Positions 1-5,274 of a stretch of DNA of 6,226 nt are shown one piece after another. Source of the DNA: Bacteroidales bacterium (GTDB taxonomy: Bacteria > Bacteroidota > Bacteroidia > Bacteroidales > ML635J-15); contig JAQVGK010000221.1 in assembly GCA_028696755.1 (NCBI GenBank), forward strand, positions 1-6,226, given 5' to 3'. The position numbers were made by a program, and so were the translations under genes. The notes under the pieces are model-generated. The model made no database searches. It saw nothing but the letters and a program-made list of their open reading frames with translations, and had not been told where the DNA came from. Position 1 is the first letter of the stretch, and each line of letters opens with the position of its first letter.

Positions 1-48
1 TTTTTTTGTTTTTTTGTTTTGCATCATAAAAATAAGTGAAAAAACTTT

Positions 49-100
49 ACTTACCAAACCCTGTTTAAAATACTTATAAACAGTGGTTTGGTGAGTTTTT
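49..100 (+). terminator. Intrinsic terminator of an unseen upstream gene, probably bidirectional
   Basis: Bases 49-67 pair with 77-96 across a 9-base loop (68-76). The core is ACCAAACC CTGTTTA against TAAACAG T GGTTTGGT, with a single bulged T at 84 and one G-T wobble at the base. Five Ts (96-100) follow the right arm, and an A-run (39-44) sits a few bases before the left arm, so it could stop transcription from either side. No gene is visible to its left in this window, so it most likely ends a + strand gene lying before base 1. The T-rich stretch at 1-20 may be the tail of another terminator, but its stem is not in view. Confidence 0.8.
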
Positions 101-115
101 ATAACAATTAGTTTG
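87..115 (+). promoter_or_regulatory. Candidate Bacteroidetes-type promoter for the small secreted protein and caspase genes
   Basis: TTTG at 87-90, then 17 bases, then TTAGTTTG at 108-115, which matches the TAnnTTTG -7 consensus except at its second base. Transcription would start near 120, leaving a leader of about 95 bases before the ATG at 219. The -33 part lies inside the right arm of the upstream terminator. No better match was found between 101 and 218, so this is the best candidate, but it is weak. Confidence 0.35.
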
Positions 116-218
116 CGGATTTAAGGGTATATAGAAAAATGGGGTAAAATTATGGCACGTAATTTGCTAAATTCCTCCTCGTGAAACTAAAATTTAAAAT
201 AATAAAAAAAGTTTAGCC

Positions 219-644
219 ATGAAAGCAAAAATTACAATGTTATTATTAGTCGGAGCATTTTTTCTTGTATCTAATGCATTAAATGCTCAGCAAGTTTTGA
301 ATGGAAACAAGGTTGTTAAATCAAGAGGCGTTTCCGAGTATGTTATTCCAAGCGGTGACGTAGCAATTGAAAAACCAGTACTATCACGTGGTGGTTGTGT
401 TGTAAAATTCGACAATTGGACAGGTTTTTACATTGACCTATGGGTTGACAAAGTTTACAAAGGACGTTTAAATCCATGGGAAAATTCACAATTAGTACTT
501 CCCGAAGGTTACACAGAAGTTTACTGTCGCACAATGGGCGAAACCTACCAATGGCAATCTTCTGGGGAATGTAACGAAGAGTTCCTTCTCAAACTCGAAA
601 CCGAAGGAGCAGAATCTCAGTCATCAGATTCACAAGATTTCTAA
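219..644 (+). CDS. Small secreted protein of unknown function, paired with a caspase
   Basis: This is a 141-residue protein with a clear signal peptide: Lys at 2 and 4, a hydrophobic core at about 6-20, and a likely signal peptidase I cut after Ala23 (LNA before QQ), so it is exported. The mature part is about 118 residues. Residues 60-125 look beta-rich, with a rhythm like PEGA-type domains (FDNWTGFYIDLWVD, a G-x-L-x-PW turn, then LPEGYTEVYCR), but I do not recognise the family. Three Cys (60, 103, 118) are present, and 103 and 118 could form a disulfide. The tail after about 127 is acidic and Ser-rich and probably disordered. Two of its four arginines are in SRG (Arg36, Arg57), both before the compact part. 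The ATG at 219 is chosen because it supplies the charged start of the signal peptide; no Shine-Dalgarno is seen. It lies directly upstream of the caspase gene on the same strand, so a role as substrate, partner or inhibitor of the caspase is possible but is inference. Confidence 0.85.
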   Translation: MKAKITMLLLVGAFFLVSNALNAQQVLNGNKVVKSRGVSEYVIPSGDVAIEKPVLSRGGCVVKFDNWTGFYIDLWVDKVYKGRLNPWENSQLVLPEGYTEVYCRTMGETYQWQSSGECNEEFLLKLETEGAESQSSDSQDF

Positions 645-658
645 GAAAAAATTTACAG

Positions 659-694
659 ACTGTTGCTCGCCGAAAAGTGAGCAACAGTTTTTTT
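659..694 (+). terminator. Intrinsic terminator between the small secreted protein and the caspase gene
   Basis: ACTGTTGCTC at 659-668 pairs perfectly with GAGCAACAGT at 679-688 (10 bp, with two more weaker inner pairs), followed by seven Ts at 688-694. It starts 15 bases after the stop codon of the small gene and ends only 14 bases before the caspase ATG, so there is no room for a promoter after it. Caspase transcription must either read through it or start upstream of it. Confidence 0.9.
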
Positions 695-708
695 AAATTA
701 ATCCAGAC

Positions 709-2721
709 ATGAAAAAATCAATAATAATTGCGATAGCTGTACTATGTAGTTTTGTTGCTAAGGCCGACAAATATGCTCTTATCATTGCTATTGGTGAATA
801 TAATCAGGACTTAACAGGCTGGTACCCAATTAGTGCTGGTAACGATGTGCCTTTAATTGAGAAAACACTTGCCGATTTAGGGTTTCCGCAACAGAACATA
901 ATGTATCTTAAAGATGATGCTGCAACAAAAGAAGGCATTCAAGCTGCACTTGGCGAGTTATATTCAAGAATAGCACCAGGCGACCATGTTGTAATACATT
1001 ATAGTGGACACGGTCATCAAATTTTTGATAATAACGAGGAAGAAATTGACGGACTTGACGAAGCCCTTGTAAGCTACGATGCTCCTATGAGTATGAAAGA
1101 TGGTTACGACGGATCAAAACACTTTCGTGATGATGAACTCGGAGATTGGATTACAAAATTTAGAATTAAACTAGGTGCAAACGGTCACATTTTATTATTC
1201 CTCGACTCTTGTCACTCTGGAACTGGAACACGTGGTTCTGCGAAAGTTAGAGGTGGCGCACCACCACTTGTACCTGAAAACTGGTCTCCTTCGACAAAAA
1301 AAGATAACAAAGTTGGTTTTGGAATGGGTAGCTCAAACAGTAGAGGAGCAACTACCGAGCAAATGGCGAAATTCGTTGTTTTCTCAGGAGCAAGTGCTAA
1401 CGAACTTAATTACGAAACATACGATGACGAGAATAATGCTGTCGGATCTTTATCATACTGCATTTACAAATCATTCTCACAGATGAAAGAAGGCGATACC
1501 TATCGTCAGGTTTTTGCAAGAATTATGGCCGAGATGGCAACAAAAGCACCGTTCCAAAATCCTGCAATCGAAGGTGATATTGATTTTGCAGTTTTCGGTG
1601 GCGATTTTGCTGTACAGTCTGAGTATTTTAACCTTACAACCGTAAAAACCGATTCAATTGTTGAAATTAGCGGTGGCCGTTTGGCTGGAATAAATCCGGG
1701 AACCATTATTGCATTTACCGAGCCTGGAACAGCTGTATTAAACGAAAATGCAGTCATCTTAACTACAGGTAAAGTACTGAGTTCAAACAACTTCTCTTCG
1801 GTTGTTGCCCTCGACAACAAGATGAAGTTTAAAAACAATCAAAGTGCTTGGGCTTTTGTGCAAGCCAGAACATTTACCGATCAAAAAATTAAAGTTGCAA
1901 TCGACCCAAAAATGGACGCCGATGTTAAAAGTTCGTTACAAACTGAGATTGAGAAATCTAGTTTTGCCGAACTTAACAATGAAAATCCTGAAATCACTCT
2001 CAACTACAGCAAAACAAGGGGTGCAAAAACAATTTCGGTAACTAATGCCGCCTACAATCAGGAATTACACAAAATCTCAAACACCGATAACCAAGCACTT
2101 AACGAGGATATTATTTCAACTTTAAATAATTTTGCTCAGGGCAAAATCATTAAAGATTTGGATTATTATAATGAGAGATACGATGTTGTAATGGAGCTAA
2201 TTCCAGTTAAAGCCAGAATAAATGATGACGGCACGTTTGACATTCTCGAATATCCCGAACCATCAACTATTTTGGTTAATGATGTGCCAGTTTTCAGCCC
2301 TGATGTAATGGCCTTAATAAAAGTTACAAATTATGGGACTAAAAAAGCATACTTTAACATCATTGATATTCAACCAGATGGATTTATTAATCCTGTAATT
2401 CCAACAGTTCACGACCTCGACGGTAGAGAGTATGTACTTGATCCAGGTGAATCTGCAGTATTAAAAAACACATTGGTAATGTTTGGCCCTCCTTTCGGAA
2501 ACGAAATTTTTAAACTTATAGCTACCGATAAACCATTTAATCTTTCTGCAACAATATTACAACATGGTAATTCTACCAGAGGCGATGGCTCAAATGTTTT
2601 TGAATCGGCATTGCAGGTTGGCAAAACAGGAACTAACACTCGTGGTGCATCTACGGTTAGCTCAAAAAGCAATGAGGACAGAATTTGCACATTCGAATAT
2701 ACTTTTAAAATTACTGAATAA
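709..2721 (+). CDS. Secreted caspase-family (peptidase C14) cysteine protease with C-terminal DUF4384-like domain
   Basis: This is a 670-residue protein. A signal peptide (about residues 1-19, ending AKA) exports it. Residues 20-300 form a metacaspase-like p20/p10 domain: NDV at 45-47, the YSGHG motif with catalytic His101, and LDSCHSG with catalytic Cys168. The p10-like part begins at about 221 (FVVFSGASANE). Asp166, two before the Cys, and probably Asp46 match the acidic S1-pocket positions of metacaspases, which cut after Arg or Lys rather than Asp. Residues 169-220 form a long loop with three Arg-Gly pairs (175, 181, 212). Residues 305-390 look like a small beta domain, and 391-520 are not recognised. 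Residues 525-620 resemble DUF4384 (YFNIIDIQPDG, then PPFGNEIFKLIATDKPF). Further TRG motifs lie at 437, 624 and 645. The protease fold is certain by motif, export is very likely, and the substrate is unknown. It follows the small secreted protein gene across a terminator. Confidence 0.93.
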   Translation: MKKSIIIAIAVLCSFVAKADKYALIIAIGEYNQDLTGWYPISAGNDVPLIEKTLADLGFPQQNIMYLKDDAATKEGIQAALGELYSRIAPGDHVVIHYSGHGHQIFDNNEEEIDGLDEALVSYDAPMSMKDGYDGSKHFRDDELGDWITKFRIKLGANGHILLFLDSCHSGTGTRGSAKVRGGAPPLVPENWSPSTKKDNKVGFGMGSSNSRGATTEQMAKFVVFSGASANELNYETYDDENNAVGSLSYCIYKSFSQMKEGDTYRQVFARIMAEMATKAPFQNPAIEGDIDFAVFGGDFAVQSEYFNLTTVKTDSIVEISGGRLAGINPGTIIAFTEPGTAVLNENAVILTTGKVLSSNNFSSVVALDNKMKFKNNQSAWAFVQARTFTDQKIKVAIDPKMDADVKSSLQTEIEKSSFAELNNENPEITLNYSKTRGAKTISVTNAAYNQELHKISNTDNQALNEDIISTLNNFAQGKIIKDLDYYNERYDVVMELIPVKARINDDGTFDILEYPEPSTILVNDVPVFSPDVMALIKVTNYGTKKAYFNIIDIQPDGFINPVIPTVHDLDGREYVLDPGESAVLKNTLVMFGPPFGNEIFKLIATDKPFNLSATILQHGNSTRGDGSNVFESALQVGKTGTNTRGASTVSSKSNEDRICTFEYTFKITE

Positions 2722-2739
2722 AATATTTGCTTCGAAAAG

Positions 2740-2769
2740 AAATCCTCCGCAAAACGGGGGATTTTTTTT
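2740..2769 (+). terminator. Intrinsic terminator after the caspase gene
   Basis: AATCCTCCG at 2741-2749 pairs with CGGGGGATT at 2755-2763 (one G-T wobble) across a 5-base loop, with a run of eight Ts at 2762-2769. It begins 19 bases after the caspase stop and separates the caspase module from rarA. Confidence 0.88.
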
Positions 2770-2795
2770 ATTTTTACATCAAAATATTTTGAATT

Positions 2796-4055
2796 TTGAA
2801 ACCACTGGCAGAAAGATTAAGACCCAAAAATTTCGACGAGTATGCAGGTCAACAGCATCTCGCAGGAAAAGATGCGCCTTTGAGAAAGATTATTGAATCG
2901 GGAAATATCCCATCAATGATTTTATGGGGACCTCCAGGAGTTGGTAAAACAACTTTAGTTAACGTAATTTCGGGATTGACAAATAAAGATTTTCACACAT
3001 TAAGTGCTGTTAATTCAGGAGTTAAGGATGTTCGCGAAGTAATTGAAAAAGCAAAAAAAACAAATCTTTTTTCAAAATCAAATCCAATTTTATTTATTGA
3101 CGAAATTCATCGTTTTAGCAAGTCGCAGCAGGACTCTCTTCTTGGTGCAGTTGAAGATGGAACTATTACCTTAATTGGAGCAACAACCGAAAATCCATCG
3201 TTCGAGGTAATTACTCCACTCCTTTCGCGCTGTCAGGTTTATGTACTAAAACATCTCGAAGAAAAAGATTTAGATATTCTGATCGACAGAGCAATAACTG
3301 AGGATTCTGAATTAAAAAAACTTAAAATTAATGTTGAGGAACGTGATGCACTCTACCGCTTTTCGGGCGGTGATGCTCGCAAATTGTACAATCTACTCGA
3401 ATTGGTATGCAATACAGCCCAAAACAATGAGATTACAATAAACAACAAGTCTGTTGTTGAAAAACTTCAAGAAAATTTAGCTATTTACGACAAATCGGGC
3501 GAGCAACATTACGATATTATTTCAGCGTTTATAAAATCTGTTCGAGGTTCTGATCCCGATGCTTCTGTTTACTGGCTTGCACGAATGCTCGAAGGAGGTG
3601 AAGATATTAAATTCATTGCTCGTCGAATGATTATTCTTGCTGCTGAAGATGTTGGTCTTGCAAATCCAAACGCACTTTTAATTGCAAATGCTTGCTTTGA
3701 CGCTGTAAGTAAGATTGGCATGCCCGAAGCTAGAATTATTTTATCCGAGGCAGTAATTTATCTTGCTACAAGTCCGAAAAGCAATTCGGCATACATGGCT
3801 ATTGACGCAGCCTTAGCAAAAGTAAAAGAAACTGGTGATTTACCAATTCCACTACATCTACGCAATGCGCCAACAAAACTGATGAAAAATCTGGATTACG
3901 GAAAAAATTACAAATACGCACACTCATACGAAAATAACTTTGTCGAACAGCAATACTTACCCGACAAATTAGCTGATACAGAATTCTACAGCCCAGGCAA
4001 GAATCAAAAAGAAGACAGCATTAAGAAGTTTATGAGTTGGTTGAGGAAGAAGTAA
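2796..4055 (+). CDS. rarA: Replication-associated recombination protein A (RarA/MgsA), AAA+ ATPase
   Basis: This is a complete 419-residue cytoplasmic AAA+ ATPase of the RarA/MgsA/WRNIP1 family, which acts at stalled replication forks and is related to the clamp loader and RuvB. E. coli RarA is of similar size (about 447). The N-terminal block [17 protein letters not shown] is a family signature. Visible motifs are Walker A GPPGVGKT (45-52), Walker [10 protein letters not shown] (99-107, Asp102 and Glu103), sensor 1 GATTENP (128-134), the arginine finger in LLSR (Arg145) and sensor 2 in GGDARKLYN (Arg195). The C-terminal tetramerisation region runs from about [19 protein letters not shown] (238-256) to [11 protein letters not shown] (354-364), so nothing is missing. 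The start must be TTG at 2796: an in-frame TGA lies at 2790-2792 and the family signature begins two codons later. It follows a terminator by 26 bases with no clear promoter; a TATTTTG at 2785-2791 is one base short of the -7 consensus. It appears unrelated to the caspase module. Confidence 0.97.
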   Translation: MKPLAERLRPKNFDEYAGQQHLAGKDAPLRKIIESGNIPSMILWGPPGVGKTTLVNVISGLTNKDFHTLSAVNSGVKDVREVIEKAKKTNLFSKSNPILFIDEIHRFSKSQQDSLLGAVEDGTITLIGATTENPSFEVITPLLSRCQVYVLKHLEEKDLDILIDRAITEDSELKKLKINVEERDALYRFSGGDARKLYNLLELVCNTAQNNEITINNKSVVEKLQENLAIYDKSGEQHYDIISAFIKSVRGSDPDASVYWLARMLEGGEDIKFIARRMIILAAEDVGLANPNALLIANACFDAVSKIGMPEARIILSEAVIYLATSPKSNSAYMAIDAALAKVKETGDLPIPLHLRNAPTKLMKNLDYGKNYKYAHSYENNFVEQQYLPDKLADTEFYSPGKNQKEDSIKKFMSWLRKK

Positions 4056-4058
4056 TTT

Positions 4059-4149
4059 GTAAGCAGTAATCGGTAATCGGTGGTCGGTGGTCGGTGGTCG
4101 GTGGTCGGTGTACGGTAAGCGGTAAGCGGTAAGCGGTGGTCGGTAATCG
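4059..4149 (+). repeat. Degenerate 7-base tandem repeat array 1 (13 units)
   Basis: Thirteen consecutive 7-base units start four bases after the rarA stop. The unit reads GTNNNCG, equivalently CGGTNNN. Calling GTAATCG A, GTGGTCG B, GTAAGCG C, GTGTACG D and the first unit GTAAGCA E, the order is E A A B B B B D C C C B A. The shared bases are nearly invariant while the three middle bases take only four combinations. Because 7 is not a multiple of 3, the array leaves reading frames open on the - strand (a TDYRPPT-type peptide), but these are not genes. Short repeats of this kind occur between genes in some Bacteroidota; their function is not known to me. Confidence 0.95.
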
Positions 4150-4194
4150 GTCCTTCGACACCCACAGGCTTGTACCATAGGCTGCTCAGGAACC
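4150..4194. repeat. 45-base insert splitting the heptamer arrays, possible REP-like palindromic element
   Basis: This non-heptamer stretch shifts the 7-base phase (the two arrays are 3 bases out of register). Its ends read GGTCCTTCGAC and GCTCAGGAACC and can pair imperfectly (GGT with ACC, CCT with AGG, one bulge). From memory, CCTTCGAC and GCTCAGG occur together in dispersed palindromic intergenic repeats of many bacteria, so this may be a degenerate or interrupted copy. The same 30 bases (heptamers C C B A plus GT) stand immediately on both sides, at 4122-4151 and 4195-4224. Confidence 0.5.
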
Positions 4195-4278
4195 GTAAGC
4201 GGTAAGCGGTGGTCGGTAATCGGTAATCGGTGGTCGGTGGTCGGTAATCGGTGGTCGGTGGTCGGTAATCGGTGGTCG
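4195..4278 (+). repeat. Degenerate 7-base tandem repeat array 2 (12 units)
   Basis: Twelve further heptamers of the same family and orientation follow. With A for GTAATCG, B for GTGGTCG and C for GTAAGCG, the order is C C B A A B B A B B A B. The array decays at its right end into GTAAATTTCG (4279-4288), which runs into the left arm of the long inverted repeat. Its opening C C B A repeats the end of array 1, suggesting duplication or recombination within the array. Confidence 0.93.
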
Positions 4279-4285
4279 GTAAATT

Positions 4286-4351
4286 TCGGTATAGCATTCT
4301 GATTTCAATTCTAGTCTGTTTTATTAAATTGAAATCAGAAAGCTATACTGA
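4286..4351. repeat. Long inverted repeat, 25-bp stem with 16-base loop
   Basis: Bases 4286-4310 pair with 4327-4351 with one mismatch (A at 4296 against A at 4341) and one G-T wobble; the core TTCTGATTTCAATT is perfect. The loop is 4311-4326. No T-run follows on either strand, so it is not a standard intrinsic terminator, although it lies between the convergent ends of rarA and the - strand gene and could still block transcription or protect 3' ends. A MITE-like remnant or abutted ends of an insertion sequence are alternatives. No transposase is present and no target-site duplication was recognised. Confidence 0.8.
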
Positions 4352-4383
4352 TGATGGATTAACGATTACAAAATCTAATTGCA

Positions 4384-4472
4384 ATCCCAAATAAAACATC
4401 CAACACCCAGCGGCTCACGCAAGTAAACTTTGCACTTACCAACCGACATACCGACGCACTGCTTACTGCTTA
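4384..4472 (-). repeat. Scattered heptamer-like repeats in the opposite orientation
   Basis: On the + strand, ATCCCAA ATAAAAC ATCCAAC ACCCAGC (4384-4411) shows a loose 7-base rhythm. Further on come ACCGACA (4442-4448), ACCGACG (4450-4456) and two exact copies of ACTGCTT (4458-4471). The ACCGAC units are the reverse complement of the GTCGGT cores of the main arrays, and ACTGCTT is the reverse complement of AAGCAGT at 4061-4067. The units are few and diverged, so the evidence is moderate. Apart from this, 4352-4479 shows nothing recognisable. Confidence 0.45.
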
Positions 4473-4479
4473 AAAATTT

Positions 4480-5019
4480 CTAATTCGCTGCTGGTCTCAT
4501 CGATAAAATAACCTCGAGAAGACTTTCTTCCCATTTATCGTAAGCATCGCCTGTACCGAAGAAAACTAAAGTCATAAGATTTGTGTCGTCAGGCATAAAA
4601 AGCATTACAGTTGTTGACATTTGGTCTTTTGAACCATCTTCATTAACATAGTAACCCCAGCCATCGTTAGCTACGAAGCTAATTCCATTACTTTCAAAAT
4701 CAGTAGTTTCCTCAGCCCAAGTAATATCAACAAGCAATGACTCAACAACGTCAAAAGCATCATTTACCAAATCGTCAATTGCAGTCTCGCTTGTAGGATC
4801 AGTTGAAGCCCAAATCATTGTTATAAGTCTTGAAGATTCTCCTGAATCGTTTGGAACTATACTAAACAAACCATCCTCATTTGTAACTTTCCATTTGTCG
4901 GTAGGAACATCAATCTTAACAATTGCAGTGCCACTTTCTGGGATTCTATAAGTTTTTTGAGCAATACTCATACCAGCAAAGGCTAATAAAAACAGAGAAA
5001 AAATAATTAGCTTTTTCAT
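4480..5019 (-). CDS. Secreted protein of unknown function, possibly PsbP/DcrB-like fold
   Basis: This is a 179-residue protein with an N-terminal signal peptide (MKK, hydrophobic 4-19, SIA before Gln21), so it is exported, probably to the periplasm or beyond. There is no Cys after the signal, so it is not a lipoprotein. The mature part is acidic, with alternating strands and helices: VKIDVPTDKWKV (34-45), a strand LITMIWAS (65-72), a helix of about 78-95 with many acidic residues, VMLFMPDDTNLMTLVFFG (138-155) and a final helix YDKWEESLLEVILSMRP (160-176). This order, ending in a helix with an ILSMRP-type motif, resembles the Mog1/PsbP/DcrB-like fold, but that is inference from pattern only and no function follows. 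The ATG (complement of 5017-5019) gives the proper signal peptide. It stands alone on its strand, divergent from the gingipain-like gene, with its own good promoter. The stop is TAG. Confidence 0.88.
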   Translation of the reverse strand: MKKLIIFSLFLLAFAGMSIAQKTYRIPESGTAIVKIDVPTDKWKVTNEDGLFSIVPNDSGESSRLITMIWASTDPTSETAIDDLVNDAFDVVESLLVDITWAEETTDFESNGISFVANDGWGYYVNEDGSKDQMSTTVMLFMPDDTNLMTLVFFGTGDAYDKWEESLLEVILSMRPAAN

Positions 5020-5066
5020 AATTGTTAGTTTTTAAATTAATAATTTAGTTTGATTAAAAGGTAAAA

Positions 5067-5096
5067 CAAAGATATTATTTTTTTGTTTTGTCAAAA
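5067..5096 (-). promoter_or_regulatory. Bacteroidetes-type promoter for the 179-residue secreted protein gene
   Basis: Read on the - strand, TTTTG (complement of 5092-5096) is followed after 17 bases by TATCTTTG (complement of 5067-5074), an exact match to the TAnnTTTG -7 consensus. The start of transcription would fall near 5060, leaving a leader of about 40 bases before the ATG. This is the best promoter in the window. Confidence 0.7.
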
Positions 5097-5207
5097 GCTA
5101 TTTACAAATAATATGCCTCAATTTTTTTGTAAATTCTTCTAAAATACGAACTGCGCAATCAACACCAATGCAACCAAACTAAGACACATATGGTCTTTGG
5201 TATAATT

Positions 5208-5240
5208 TTGATTTTATCGTTAAAGAGTACGATAAATTTG
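5208..5240 (+). promoter_or_regulatory. Bacteroidetes-type promoter for the gingipain-like gene, overlapping an inverted repeat
   Basis: TTG at 5208-5210, then 22 bases, then TAAATTTG at 5233-5240, an exact -7 consensus match, about 35 bases before the ATG at 5275. A second exact -7 match, TAATTTTG, lies at 5203-5210, but no suitable TTG stands upstream of it. An 8-bp inverted repeat (TTTATCGT at 5213-5220, ACGATAAA at 5229-5236) fills the spacer and enters the -7 box, so it could be an operator. Confidence 0.55.
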
Positions 5241-5274
5241 ATTATTTTTACTCAAATAAATTAAAGTTAGTTTT

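Noticed and set aside
1..24. T-rich tract with Gs spaced eight bases apart
   Set aside because: It may be the T-run of a terminator whose stem is outside the window, but nothing in view can support a call.
1175..1838. Reading frames of about 100 codons on both strands inside the caspase gene
   Set aside because: They lie wholly inside the caspase coding sequence, have no recognisable domain, and their peptides look like out-of-frame reading.
2564..2896. 110-codon + frame spanning the caspase end, terminator and rarA start
   Set aside because: It runs through the terminator hairpin and overlaps two well supported genes in another frame.
4059..4278. CRISPR array
   Set aside because: Units are 7 bases with no unique spacers of uniform length and no cas genes nearby; this is a simple tandem repeat.
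3969..4297. Two overlapping - strand reading frames with repeated TDYRPPT-like peptides
   Set aside because: They are translations of the 7-base repeat arrays, which stay open in several frames; they overlap the rarA end and each other and have no start signals or family likeness.
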